Shown here in pieces: positions 41,168 to 54,419 of a DNA stretch of 64,000 nucleotides. The stretch is taken from positions 48,905,497 through 48,969,496 of the forward strand of contig NC_092859.1 of NCBI RefSeq assembly GCF_032062135.1, in the 5' to 3' direction. The notes under the pieces were generated by a model, which had not been told where the DNA came from, did no database searches, and worked only from the letters and a program-made list of their open reading frames with translations. The translations under genes were made by a program, and so were the position numbers. Numbering within the stretch: position 1 is the first letter of the stretch; each line of letters opens with the position of its first letter. The DNA comes from Pyxicephalus adspersus. Its lineage: Eukaryota; Chordata; Amphibia; Anura; Pyxicephalidae.

Positions 41168-42866
41168 TATATCAATGCAAAGTGATTTTTTTACCACATC
41201 ACTAAGCTAAGTGAAAATTTCCTTGCAGTATGATACATTATTTTCTTGTGAATAGCCTAGACTTCCTTTATAAATAAACCTCAATGTTAGTTACTAGTAC
41301 TTTTCATCTTTTTTTGGCTAAAGGACACAAACAATATCATCCCATTTCACTGCTCCATATAAGTATGCCTTTAAAAGAATGATGCAGAACTGTAAGCCTT
41401 TGGTCTGTCATTTGCTGAATGTTGTCACAAGTCGAATATCAGTTTTAGAACATTCATATTTGTGGCAATGTTGTAGATGATAGCTGTTTATCACTAGAGC
41501 TGCAGTACACCTTGTGCATTACCTTCATCTTCTCTAATGTCTTCATAACCCATATGGGCGAATTCTGAGAACCAGAGAAGAGAAAAATATGATTTTGAAT
41601 TTTTAGCAGATTTTTGTAATTAACAGCATTTTTTCTAAACTAAATATATTTATCTCACTATGGTTTGGATGTAATTTTGATACTTTTTTGTTTTGCTACT
41701 ATTTTCTAATTACAAGAAATGTTTTAAAAATATGAAAAATAAAGAATGTATTCGCCCATATTTTGCCAGTTTCACTGTATAGAGTTAGAGAAATAATATT
41801 TTTTTCAAAGGTATGCAATTAAATAGATTTTGGATTTATTTTTTATTTATGCCTGCTTTAAAGTTGAAAAAAAAATCTGATATTTTTTCCAACAATGTAT
41901 ATATTCACAATAATGTTGGCACATTTCAAGCACTCACTTATTCATTTACTACAGGTTGTAACAAATATACTGTTTCGCTTAGGTCATGTTATATTTTTTA
42001 TACTAGTTGTGTGGATAGTAGAAATCCTGTTAATCCTGACATAAATACAGTTAGCCTGCGTATGCACTTTGTATTATTATCTTATTATCATCCCTGACTA
42101 TTTCAACTTGATAAGCTACAGATGATAAATTTGGAAAGATGATGTATAATCCTGTCCTAGGGTGATGATTCTGCAGCTCCATGGATACAGTACAGTATGT
42201 AAGTGTTGTTATCCTAGGACAGGAATTGTGTCTTGACATATTCACCTGTCAGACATCAATTAAAACTAATGAACCCACCACACCCAAGAACAAGTATCCC
42301 ACAATATATTGCACATTTGTTCTTAGGGTTAGCAACACTTCAAATGTACACATATTTCACAACATAAATATAATTTTTTTCGATAAAATAATCATTTCGA
42401 AATACTTGAATCAAAATGTATATGTTAACTCTATTCTTAACTTCTTCATACCTCTATTGGAATAGTGTGTATGGTTGAGAATATTTGCTTCTGTACATAT
42501 ACAATAATAGCAAACATATGCATTAATTTATATATCAAAGGAACTCACTAGCAACAAAGTCTTTCTAGCACTTACATTAAATAGAAAGAATAAAAGGGCT
42601 TTGCAGGTCCCAGTCGTTTCTGGTTACTATCTACTTACTCCTCTGGGCATTTATTTCCTTGTATGTGGCAGAGTGTGGGAAACAAGTATTTATAAGTAAT
42701 CTAGTCCACATACTAGAACAAACTGTAAAAAAAAAAAATGTAATAATAATAATTTATTTTCTGTTCTGTAATAACATTAATATATTTTCAGTAACGAAAA
42801 ATAATTTTTAGCTTTTGAAATTAAAGAACCATTTAGTAAATATAATTTGAGCATCACAATGTATTA

Positions 42867-43017
42867 CAGTGGTCCCCAACCTTTTTGGACTGGCGGACCA
42901 CTAAATTTAACTCTGGCTCTGGTCAATGCATCCTCCCAGCGGGGTCCTTCTCCTGGCTCCACTCAGGGGTGCACCGGCCAGAGCCGCGGATCACCAAAAT
43001 TTTCTTGCGGACCACTT
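42867..43017. mobile_element. hAT-type MITE, CAGTGGTC family, copy 2
   Basis: Starts CAGTGGTCCCCAACCTTTTT and ends CTTGCGGACCACTT. It is flanked by an exact 8-bp duplication ATGTATTA (42859-42866 and 43018-43025). At 151 bp it is probably an internally deleted copy. Confidence 0.88.
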
Positions 43018-44745
43018 ATGTATTAGAACATTTATTAGAGTTTGTAATGTGCATTTCATTTTACAATGCTTCAATGCATTTTTACACCAAAACAGTCTGC
43101 AATAATTGGAAATAAATCTAATATTAAAAAAATAAATAAATAAACAAAACACAAATTAAAATAAAGTATTTGATGTAAAATGTTTGCTTACTTATTCCTA
43201 GGGAAAAGGAGATATACTGTATGTATGCAGTACTGCCCACTGTGTATATTATTATTTTTGAAGTTGTTCAGTCAAGTAAGCAAAGAAACTGGGCTTCTAA
43301 TATGGAAAGTGAATCAACTAATGTGATTGTTATGATAAGAAGATTTGGAAACTAACACATATTATGCATTATCTTTATATTTAAAGAGATGTGTCTTCAA
43401 AATTATGTTTGGATAGATTTAAAAAAGTGTGTATTTACTTACCAATGTATACATATTTTATTTATAGCTTTCACATTTTTTTCAAACATGTGCACCTTTT
43501 TTAAAACACCTATTTTTAAAAGCATATATTTCCTTTGATTGTAAAAAATCTGTTAAATAGTTATGAAAAGAAAAAAAAGTCTTGTTTTGTAGAAGATCAA
43601 ATGTACATTCAATTGAAATCTGTTACAAAGCAAAGCTGTTAGACTTTATGCAAAGTAAATCTAAAGAAATACTTGTTTGAAGCCCAACGACTGTTACTTT
43701 TACAGCAAAGGGATTCAAACCTTATAAATAAAAGCTGACTTTTGTCAACAATGTAATATGGTTTTCCAAAGCCTCTGCTGTAACTATCACTTTTTGTTGA
43801 ACATTTTTGTTTGCATGTAAATGTTTAGGTATGTGAATTAACAACTACATTTTGATATTCCGATTTATTTGCCACACTTTAAAGTTTTAGAAAAGTCCAG
43901 TGTAAATCTGACCTAATATTGGATAAATCATTGGGTAAACTAAATCGATAAGTAGATATAATTTAGGGGGTTCAGTATGCTTCCTTCATCAAGGTTTCTG
44001 TAGTGAGGCAAAAAAGACATATAAGCAACTGTACCAAAAATATCAATCTAATAGAAACATTTTTATTAGATTCACATTTGTTCCAAAAAAACTGTGATAT
44101 GTCCAGAGTATTCTTTACCAACATTACCAGAGCTTATCAGAGAAGCCTACCCGAAGCCCAAAACACTTTGACTTTAACGGACACCAGTCATGTTTAGTAA
44201 ACACCTGGTATACCAGTGCTGATTTTGCCTATACTTTGATTTAAAAAAAAGACACAGATTACTATCTTTACAGGTATCAACTTAATACAGTTAAATACAA
44301 TATGTTTTTCAATTTGACATACCTTTTGCTGACTTCTGTAGTAAAATAAAACTACACACATAACCTTATATGATGTAAATTAACAACTAATTTTATTCAC
44401 TTCTTCTATGTAAAAAAATCTCACTAAGCATCCCTGTTATTTGTAGAAGCAACAGCAGCTTTCCTAAAATCTGTGAAACACTATTTCTAATGAAATCATT
44501 GTTGACAAGGTACAAACAACGGTGTGACCATTGCTATGTGGTTGGGACACAGTATGTCCTAATCTTTTGACATATAAACATTACACATTTTTTAATGTTT
44601 GATTATAATCTATTCATCTTCTAATTCTGTTTTGTGGTAATTCAGTCCCAAATAATGTATTACAGGTATTATAGATATATTTTGTTATAATATTATATAC
44701 TATAGTTTCTTAACTGTGTTTGTTTTTGTTCAACTCAAATATTAG

Positions 44746-45021
<276 letters not shown>

Positions 45022-45959
45022 AAATAAACAGAGGAATCTCCCATGGAAACTTGCACGCAACACAGGCCTTATAAAACATAAATCATTTCATGTATGGAGT
45101 ATTTTGATTGGTGTACTGCACCAACTCAAATTGTATCTGTTACTTTTTTTCATGGAGTGCCATAATTTAGTATTATTCATGAAATCTAAAATGATGGATT
45201 CGATTACTTTGGTAGTTGAGCTGATTTATTTTTAAACTCTCTATCTATGTTATAGGCACTGATAATTATTCACAAAAAGAATGAGCATAACAAAAGCTTG
45301 TATGGTAATGTGATATGGTGCCATGCCATCGGATTAAATTGTTATGTAAATATTTCATTGCATTTCAATGATAGATATATTAGTGACACTAATCTACTGG
45401 AATATAGCTGGAAACACTTTTTATAACAGTATAGACTTCTCAGTTGGAGAGCACATGTAAAATGTTGTAAATATTTTATTAACCCTTTAGTGCATAAGTC
45501 AATGCATGCATCCACTGGGGCCAATATACAGCAAAGTTACTCTACCATGCAGTGTCCTGTTTCCTAATTCTGTATTTTTAGTCTGAACTCATCTTAGCTA
45601 CCTTTGTTCTCAATCATGCATGAAAACTGATTCACAGTGCACTTTCCTGGGTACCATTACATATGCCTTAAGGATATAAATGTAAAGCAATTTGCTTTTC
45701 TGTAACCCTATTATTTAACTATCTTAAACCACCACCACCTGAGGATTCAGGCCACATACATTTTTATTCAATTATTGCTAAAGTATATTTTTATTGTAAA
45801 AAAGCTTAAGAAAAATTACTATGGGTTGGTCATACTGAGCAGTTGATTGTTAAAGACTATTTTATTTTTTAAAGGTTTGAAAGTGTGCTATACTAGCCAA
45901 AAGTAGCTTAGTAGCTTGCTCAATTTGTGTTGATACATAAATGTGTTGTGCAGTAACAG

Positions 45960-46001
<42 letters not shown>

Positions 46002-46489
46002 TTACAAATGTTAGGTCAGGCTTAAATTGACACTTCTGTTGAGATTAAATGCTGGGAGACCGTTTGCAAACTCCAATATAACTCATGTCTTGTCTATAAA
46101 TTGTCAACTGATTCGGATGCTGGTAAGATTGACTGCTTTAGGGAGGATTACCTTTTTCACAACACCACCTTAACACTTTCCAACTAGTTCAGATAAATAC
46201 AGTTCAATACAGTTCTGGAAAATCTTCTAGTCTGCCCTGCAAGCAAATCAGAATAAATGAGATTATAAAGAGCCGATGACAAACATGCATATTTATTTTT
46301 TCAGTCACAAACCAAATGGACAGATTACAGGCTTAAAATACCATGCAATCACTTTAACTGTCTGCACTAAATCATAAAAAAGATTATAGGAGTAGGATGT
46401 GGGTATGGTATCATCTGGTCTAGTTATTATTTAATTTTTTTTGTTTTAATAACCTAAATATATATATAATATATATAGATATATATATA

Positions 46490-46529
<40 letters not shown>

Positions 46530-47836
46530 TCGCAATGCAGATTATATACAAAGCATTGTAATAATGTGAAAGCATTTTTTCACAATTCACAATGTGGCTA
46601 AAAGAACAGCAGCAAAATATTTGCTTACTGTTACTAATATACTGTAATATGTTAAAGGAACCTAAACCCAAAAAAAAGAAAGCAAAAGCAAAAAAAAAAG
46701 AAAGGTTATAGTAAATATTTTAATCTAATCTGCATTAAAGATTTGTTGAATCTATTTTTTCCCCACTCATTTGCTCATCAGTCAATTAATATTTTTGGTT
46801 TGTATAAAGCTTTCTGGTGGATGTTTTCCTAATCTCCTTATATTTTATTTAGGAGTTTGTGCACATCTTGCACAAACCATTATCTCAAACAGATTATTAT
46901 TCATTCAAACTGGTAGCAGTACATATAGGTACATTTCTGAATGCAAAAATCTCTATTTAAGCAAGCATGTATAGTGCCAATATCATAGCCATATCATTAT
47001 AATATACAGAGGGATATTACATTTGTTAATATAAGTATGAACATTCATAATCACTATGTGTACAGTGCACTAAACACAACATTTGTATGTAATTTTGTGT
47101 TTTTACTTATTTTTTGTTGTATTTTTTTAATTTTACCTTTGCAGTTATATAGATATTTAGGCATGATTCTTTTTTTGTAATTTTGTCTTTGCAGGAATGC
47201 CTGCTTATGGTTAATCTGTGCCATGTGTTACAAATATAAGTTTTAATGTGTTTCCATTGTACGCACTAACTTACTACCTATGTTTTAAATAGATAGTTGC
47301 TCATACTACTTATATTCATGCCAACTGTCTGCATTTAGGAACATTTCTTAGTATATTTCTTATAATCATATATACAACAGATCTCCTTTTGAATCTTCAC
47401 ACCCCTACAAAATAACACAAATGTAACTACTCAGTTGCAGTCGTTTTAATTTGCCAACCATATTTACCACAATGTAATTTGTAGGCATTCATAAACTGCC
47501 CATTCAGGTTTCTACTGCTTTGAAATATTCTGTGTATTAACAAAGACTAATAATAGTTGTGTTTAGTTTTCTGAACAATTCTAATGATTTACCACTGTGT
47601 CCAAAAGTGGACACATCCTTATTTAACAATGGCAATCAGCTTTTGGCAGTTTTAAACTTCAGTAAGAGCCTTTTGGATTTTATATCTAAAATGGAGGAAA
47701 AAAAGGTGAACATAACCAGATATTATGTATTTTTATTGATGGCATTTGTATTGACTGCAGTTCTCCTTAAATGTATGAACGGTACTTGGATAGTGATGCT
47801 TTAATGCACTTTTTCCTCCACCTCCTCTAGAATAAA
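45022..47836 (+). other. gabrg2: Probable gabrg2 3' UTR and candidate poly(A) signals
   Basis: No further coding exon follows the stop codon. An AATAAA at 45023-45028 overlaps the end of the coding region and is probably too early to be used. The next good candidate is AATAAAG at 47831-47837, which would give a UTR of about 2.8 kb. From memory the mammalian 3' UTR is about 2 kb. The stretch holds TA microsatellites at about 45959-46002 and 46455-46525. The transcript end is inferred, not shown; RNA data would fix it. Confidence 0.45.
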
Positions 47837-48400
47837 GTTTTGTATTACATAGCTGGTGAAGGGCATTGTGAGCCTTGACAAATAACAAAGGCACACATTT
47901 CCTAAACTACTTAATAGCATAAAAGCATACATGTTACATTAGTTAAGCAACAATGCTTTTCTTCTGAGATCTGTCACAGGTCCTGGAAAGTCAGTATAAT
48001 AAGTTGACTAAATGAGCTTAGTTCATTTGTTATCGTTCTGGCTTAACTACTACCCGGACATTAAATTAAGCAACAAGTGCAAAAAGTTAATTTTGCATTA
48101 AATATAGGTCCTATTTATTATTTTAGCCTGTTGAGGTCTATGATTTGATCAAGTAAAACAACAGCAGCTGCTCATTAATAGCTTTATCCGGTAGCAAAAT
48201 AGATTCACTTGTAAAATCTATCTGTCTATCTTGATGTTTTAGTGAGGCAGATTTCTAAAATAGCTGTTTCAATTAAACAGCCCTGATGGCTTGCATATGC
48301 CTCAACTGTTCTAAAAGTATCGCTAATAATAGCTCCTATGCTTTGGCAGTTACCTTCAAACTGTAGCAGCACCTCATTAACTTTGAGTAGTGCCTAAATA

Positions 48401-48433
<33 letters not shown>

Positions 48434-49253
48434 GTAAAATGCAAAAGGGTTAGGGCAGGAAGAAAGGTGAAAAGCCAACAAGATTCAACAAGATCAGACA
48501 GCAGTAACAGTAGTAATAATAGTACAACAATTTATTCCAGAAATTCTATTTATTCTAGAAATAAATTATTATTTCTAGTCTAGTCAAAACTGTTTAATGT
48601 TTTTAATTGTTTTATTTGCTTAGATCTTTACAATATTGCCTAGTTTAGCTGAGCTAACTATTTTGCCAAATACATAGTTATTACTGCACGCCATAGATTA
48701 AACATTTTCATCAAAGGCTGTAGATATAACTCACTCACTCTATCTTGTCCACATTATAGCTCTGGATGTTATCTCCTATTTAAAGTAAGGTGTACATTAC
48801 TGGGAATTCCTATTTTTACAGTTTCCATGGTGCAATATAAATATGAATTAGATAATGTGCAATTTTATATGAAATCTCTGTTTTCAGCATGTGTCTCAGA
48901 ACCAAGGTTAAATGTGATGGACTTTTATGAATATGGACTCTGAATTGTGACCAGAATTGCTAAATGAAGTATTGCAGGGATGCCTACTACTGTTATAAAT
49001 ATGTTAGATTATTCTTTACTAATATTCCTGGGATTGTCTAAAGCTTTGCTTGTCTTTTGCAGAGCGTAATGCTTGTGCAAGGCATAATGCCTTTAAAAAA
49101 ATGTGTACCAATACAATTTCTCTGATTTTTTTTGACAAAATAAATTGATCAAAAAATCAGAGAGCACTTGCAATGTAAAAACTTTAGTTTTTCATTCCCA
49201 TACAAGATATTTTTGTCCTGATTATAGTCCTCTGTAAATAAACATATTCAGTG

Positions 49254-49291
49254 CCCCCCCCCCCCCCCCCAAAAAAAAAAAAAAAAAAAAA
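49254..49291 (+). repeat. Poly(C)-poly(A) junction
   Basis: 17 C then 21 A, with AATAAA about 32 bp upstream at 49217-49222. It could be the tail of an old retroposed transcript, but no target duplication was found. Confidence 0.6.
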
Positions 49292-50150
49292 GCATTAATG
49301 TGGTTATGAGTTTCATTTTTTTTCTTTTTATAAACCAATGATCAAGAAATCGTGTAAATGTTTTTGTCAGTGTAAGTTCTGTGTTCAATGTGATATTTGA
49401 TACTTTTCAGTGTAAAAAGAGCAATATTATGAAATGCTGCTTTTTGTTGGAAAGCAAATGTAAACAAATTCATTAATTTATTACATTATGTGACCCTATA
49501 GTAAATGTACACGATGTATAAAGTAAGACTCAAATATGTATCACTTTGTTTGGTTTTAGTAATAGTCTATTAGGTGGGAACAATGTGTATATATATATAT
49601 ATATATGTCTTCGTTTCAGCATTAGCACTTTTAATATATTTTTTCATCATCTTTTGAAGAACTTCATTTTCATGAACACCAAAAAAAAAGTTTCTAAATA
49701 AGACTTACAAAAACTGTTGTTTACAATTACTGGCTTATTTTTAAAGCATAGCCTTTTTAAAATGTGTTTAATATGTGGTAGCGTAGACTGTCCTATTTGT
49801 TTTATTAATTATGGGTTACTGCACATCACTATTGCTTTTTGCACTACTCTAAAAAATGAGCTAAATATTGCTCATAGGAAATTTTAAAGGGCATTAGGAA
49901 CCAACACAGTGGTACGGGACATGCACGGGAATGCCTATTTCCACCATAGATCTGAACCTAGCCCAATGTAGTTGTCGCATGAAAAATAGTACCTCCCTTG
50001 AATAATAAAACACTGTATAAATTACATGTGTGTGTCTGCAAACTGGAGTGAAATTTGGTAAAGGGTACCAGACTTATAATACACCCACAACTAGGCCAGA
50101 ATAATTCACTAATAGATGGGATTTATTAAGCAGTACATGCTTTAGGGTGG

Positions 50151-50196
50151 ATTTGGATTCTAATAACACCCACTATGGTGTTATTAGAATCCAAAT
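50151..50196. repeat. Perfect 20-bp inverted repeat with 6-nt loop
   Basis: ATTTGGATTCTAATAACACC (50151-50170) is the exact reverse complement of 50177-50196, with loop CACTAT. Preceded by GATTTATTAAGCAGTACATG, which suggests the core of a decayed palindromic MITE. Confidence 0.85.
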
Positions 50197-50676
50197 ATGA
50201 ATAAACTCTATTGTTTTGTGGGCAACATTATGAACTTTTTGTTTTGTTTTTTGGGCAATATTATGAAAACCAACATCAGTTAGTCATTTGACATTTGTGT
50301 TTCGTTTAGGAACTTTACAATATTATCTTTAAAGGTGACTGTAAAACAACAACTGAAAGTCAAGAATCCAAAATAGTTTTCTAACACACATACTTACCAC
50401 GGGCTGCTGCATCCTCTGTTCTGGTCCTGTAAACAAACAGCACTGTGTTACTGGGTGAAGTGCCAAGTCTACTTCCAGCTCTGTCCTATATAAAGAACAA
50501 TAGAAGCCCGATTTCAAGAACTGCAACTAGGATTCAAGGGACTGTAATTATTACATTGAACATGAGTGTACACATGAATGACCATTGAAATATGTTCTGT
50601 GCTCAATGTTCAGTCAAAAAATCAAATAACAAATGTAGCTTGTGTGTAATATCCAGTGGCGTAATTTGTTTATTAA

Positions 50677-50918
50677 CCCCCCTAGCGTTCTAATTCTGTC
50701 CGTCTTAAATTTTTTTGCAGGGAACTTTTTTTTTACATTGTAGGCCTATAATTCTTAGGCATAACTCACCGAAATATGTCCAATATTTAATAAATTTAAT
50801 AATAAAGTTTAAGTAAAAAAAACACTGAACAAACTATCTGTTCAAAATAAAAATTAAAATATTACAGAAACATGTATTATACCTGTACAATACCAAGAAT
50901 ATAATAAATATAATATAG

Positions 50919-50968
<50 letters not shown>

Positions 50969-51297
50969 TATCAAAATTTCTTTGTATTGCACTCAATACA
51001 GTTTTTTATATTGAATCCAATACAAAATTATTTAAATTTCCCGCCGCTCCTCCCGCCCGCACCGACGCATGCACAGACGTCACCAGGAAACCCCGGAGAT
51101 CCTTCCTGCATTCGCCGGCTGAAGCTCAGAGGAGGAAGACGTACCCTGAGGACCTGTGGGGACCAGCAGGACGCCGGGGGAAGACAACGGAACAAGGTAA
51201 GTGGGTTTTTTCATCTTTTTAGCTACACTGAGCGGGATTACCACTTTTTGCATGGAAAATCCACAGTGAGTCAAACTCGGGTTTACCCCTAGGGGGG
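50677..51297. mobile_element. piggyBac-type MITE with TTAA duplication
   Basis: Ends are CCCCCCTAGCGTT and ACCCCTAGGGGGG, immediately inside TTAA at 50673-50676 and 51298-51301. TTAA targets with C-rich ends fit piggyBac; Kolobok also uses TTAA. The interior has a (TA)n tract (50919-50966) and a GC-rich block (51042-51200) with no transposase. Confidence 0.75.
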
Positions 51298-51341
51298 TTA
51301 ACAACAAACTAATAAGGTATATGGTAAATTATATCCTAATA

Positions 51342-51835
51342 CCAGATATTTGTTTTTGGTTTGAATGGGACTTTTATTTTGACATATTTGATCAAGAAAA
51401 GAAAATATTTACATTTATTTTATATAAAAGTTTTATTATATATATTTTTTTATAAATTTTATTAGTGACAAAATATAAAAACATCATGTTAAAAATTGTT
51501 ATTGTTGCATAGTACATATATATGCTATGTACTATGCAACAATATAAATTTTATTAGTGACAAAATATAAAAACATTATGTTAAAAATTGTTATTGCTGC
51601 ATAGTACATATATATGCTATGTACTATACAACAATATAATTTTTTATCATGATGTTTTTATATTTTGTCACTAATAAAAAAAATGGTCCTATATAAAAAA
51701 ATTAAAACATTTTTTTTTTCTTGATCAAATATGCCAAACAAAGTCCCGTTCAAACCAAAAACATATTTCCGATGTCTGTGCATTACCGGATGTGGCATTT
51801 ATGCTAAACACCCAGAGGAATTTCACATGATTTTA
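51342..51835. mobile_element. Fold-back element with duplicated hairpin, 16-bp flanking repeat
   Basis: The arms at 51346-51400 and 51718-51768 are inverted (GTTTTTGGTTTGAATGGGAC against its complement, and GATCAAGAAAA at the inner side). Between them a unit of about 92 bp containing the palindrome GCATAGTACATA...TATGTACTATGC occurs twice in tandem (about 51460-51635). The whole is flanked by the exact 16-bp repeat AAATTATATCCTAATA (51326-51341 and 51836-51851). No coding capacity. Confidence 0.75.
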
Positions 51836-51851
51836 AAATTATATCCTAATA

Positions 51852-52213
51852 GGTGTTCCCATATATAGGTCAGACCACACAGAAGTGATTGTTTTAGGTA
51901 TAGGTTAGGTCTGATGGGCAATGTCAGCCCTTGGCTTCATTTTTGTTTTAGATACTTTAACAGTGAGGACTTACTGACATAGCTACTGAATCTGTCCCTA
52001 TACATTCAGGACTTCTGAACATTGTAACTTACTTTTTCATGTTTTAGCAAATCTCGTTAAATTTTACATAACAGACAAAAGAACCCAGAGTATGAATCAC
52101 TTTTAATAGATTCATCAGGCACACAGACTAAGGACTTCAAGCAAAGATATCTCATCAATAGTTCACCAATGAGATATCATAAAATTATCATTGGTTTAAC
52201 TATGCTGCATTTA
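51852..52213. other. Intergenic, nothing recognised
   Basis: AT-rich sequence with no repeat or gene that I can name. Confidence 0.4.
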
Positions 52214-52573
52214 GGCTTAGTCTACACAGACGTTTTCCCCAGCGTTTACCCTGAGGCTTTAAAAGCCAATGTTTGAAATTCCAATGGGCTAATCCACACC
52301 AAGACGTTTCCTTGAGGCACATTTATAAGCGTTATCTATAACGCTGCTTGCAACATTTAAAAAATTAAAACGGATTAACGTTGGTAAATGAGATATCAAT
52401 GGGGGCGTTTATAAGTGCTTGAAACGTAAACGTGATAAAAACAGGGAAAAAAGCAGCATAGACATTTTCCATACTCAAGCTTTAAAACGCTAATAAAGGT
52501 GTATAAAAACGCAAATAAACGCAGTGGCAACGTTTACATACGTTTATAAAAAAAAGTCTGTGAAGACCCAGCC
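52214..52573. mobile_element. Harbinger-type MITE rich in AACG/CGTTT motifs
   Basis: Inverted ends GGCTTAGTCTACACAGACGT and the complementary form of GTCTGTGAAGACCCAGCC, flanked by TTA (52211-52213 and 52574-52576). The interior repeats AACGTTT-like and AAAACGC words. Non-coding. A different family from 492-918, with the same type of target duplication. Confidence 0.78.
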
Positions 52574-52767
52574 TTACAAAAAATATGAAATATATGTTTT
52601 TTAGTAAAATTAATCTTTTGATTGCTTGCAGACTAAAAAAGAATTTTCCTTAAAAGAGAAACACACTATACACCTTCTGGCCATCATAGCAGTACTTCAA
52701 TTAATTTAGACATGTAAATAATCTTATGGGGTTCAAACCAAGCATGGGGAAGAAAGGTGGTTTAGGT

Positions 52768-53105
52768 CAGGGGTCCCCAATGCCGGGCCGTCTGACAGCT
52801 AGGCCCCGAGAGCACAAAGACCAGCGGTGGTCCGCGACTTTGGTTGGTGCACCCTCCAGAGGGGTCAGGAGAAGGACCTTGCTTGGGTGGCGCACCGGCC
52901 AGAGTTGCGGACCATGTCTCCATCACAGGCTCAGGGCGGTGGGCATTTTTTTGTCTCTGGACTTGTGATGGGAGAATGGGCGGGTTCTAGCATTATGATG
53001 TCACTCTGGGGGAAGTTTCTTCCTGTTTGAGTGACACACGGTTCCCCATGCATGCGAGTCTTTAGATTTAGTGGTTCTTGGGCTCCAAAAGGTTGGGGAC
53101 CACTG
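52768..53105. mobile_element. hAT-type MITE, CAGTGGTC family, copy 3 (longest clear ends)
   Basis: Starts CAGGGGTCCCCAATGCCGG and ends CCAAAAGGTTGGGGACCACTG, giving good inverted ends. Flanked by GTTTAGGT (52760-52767) and GTTTAAGT (53106-53113), 7 of 8 identical. The small open frames in it are by-products. Confidence 0.8.
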
Positions 53106-54020
53106 GTTTAAGTGACTTTGAATGTGGCATGGTTGTTTGAGCCAGATGTGTCGAAGTATTTCAGAAAGTGGTGATCTGCTGGGAATTTCATGCACAACCA
53201 TCTCCAGAGTTTACAGATGGTCCATCAAAGTGAAAACATGCTGTGACCAGCAGTTATTTGGACAAAAAATGTCTTGTTGATGTCAGAGGAGAATGGCTAG
53301 TCCAAGCTGATATAAAGGCAAAAGTAACTTAAATGACCATTTGTTACAACCAAGGTACAAAGAAGAAAATTTTTAAACTCACAACATGTCAAACCTTTAG
53401 CAAATGGGCTACAACAGCAGGATTCCACTCCTGGCAGCTAAGAATAGGCACATGAGGCTACAATCCAGACAGGCTCACCAATATTGGATAACACAAATTG
53501 GAAATTTGTTGGCTGATCTAATGAGTCTCAATTTGTGCTGAAACATTCGGATTGCAGGGTCAAAAATGAGGGGTCAGCAGCATGAAGGCATGAATTCATC
53601 CAGCCTAGTATTAATGGCAGTGGTTTAATGATGTGGGGGATATTATCTTGATACACTTTGGACCCCTTAGTTCCATGTGCTAAGCATTGTTTAATTAACA
53701 CAGTCTACTTCAGTTTTGTTGCTGAACATGACAATCCCATTTTCCGATAGGTACCTCTAAAAGGATAACGCATCATGTAGCAAAAAGCCCAAATCATAAA
53801 TGATTTCTTGATGTGACATGACAACAAGTTCTTTGTACTCAAATAGCTTCCACAGTCACCATATCTAAAGTGAGTATGATTGGGATGGAATGGAATGAGA
53901 GATTTGCATGGATGTGCAGTCAACCAATCTTCATCAACTGCGTGAGGCATGTTAGATGTTTTCTGGGGATGTTTCCAGCATTATGTTTTATCTATGCCAT
54001 GATGATTTATGGCAGCTTTC
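53106..54020 (+). pseudogene. Tc1-like transposase relic C
   Basis: Plus-strand pieces match a distinct Tc1 group. SDFECGMVV-like and TTISRVYRWS-like segments (about 53105-53225) form the DNA-binding half. MVWG-like sequence near 53625 leads into DTLWTP, matching GIFSWHTLGPLVP. PQSPYLK (about 53855-53877) and DVQSTNLHQLREA (about 53912-53950) match the C-terminal PPQSPDLNPIEHLWD...TNLQQLCDA region. Frames change repeatedly, so this is a dead copy. Ends not defined. Confidence 0.7.
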
Positions 54021-54419
54021 AAGGCAAAGGGGGGAGTCCAAAAGGGTGCTAGCAAGGTTAACCTTATAAAAAGGCCAGTGTGTGTATATGTGCACGGCAC
54101 TGATAAAATCCATATGAGATTGACAACCCTCCTTATATCACATGTAACAAATGTTTGGTATATGTTTTTCTAACAAAGTATTATGGTGTTTATCAGCCAG
54201 TAAAATAAGTGGTGTCTGTCTATCTACATGTGTACAGATTAGCAATATACAAGTTATAATTTTGGTAGAGGAAATTGCAATGACTGAGGGAAATATGCTG
54301 TAACTGAAGTTGAAACTCTAGATTTGCATACATCTTGTAGGTATCATAATATTTTGTACCCTTCAGGACTTCAAATCATACCAGACCGCATACCAATACA
54401 TTGTGGATACAAGGAAAAG
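54021..54419. other. Intergenic, nothing recognised
   Basis: Unannotated AT-rich sequence between a Tc1-like relic and an inverted-arm element. Confidence 0.4.

Larger units (their letters stand above)
39808..44745 (+). other. gabrg2: gabrg2 intron 9 (after the microexon)
   Basis: Intron of 4938 bp. It contains a TGCATG element 28 nt after the microexon, a TA-flanked MITE with a nested repeat (40159-41167) and a small hAT-type MITE (42867-43017). The rest is AT-rich and unannotated. Confidence 0.85.
47837..50672. other. Downstream flank
   Basis: AT-rich and without genes. It contains TA tracts at about 48397-48434 and 49590-49606, a run of 17 C followed by 21 A at 49254-49291, and a perfect 20-bp hairpin at 50151-50196. 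No named repeat otherwise. Confidence 0.5.

Noticed and set aside
48150..48340. Possible conserved regulatory element downstream of gabrg2
   Set aside because: The stretch is unique-looking and rich in homeobox-like words, but without an alignment to other species there is nothing to separate it from ordinary AT-rich sequence.
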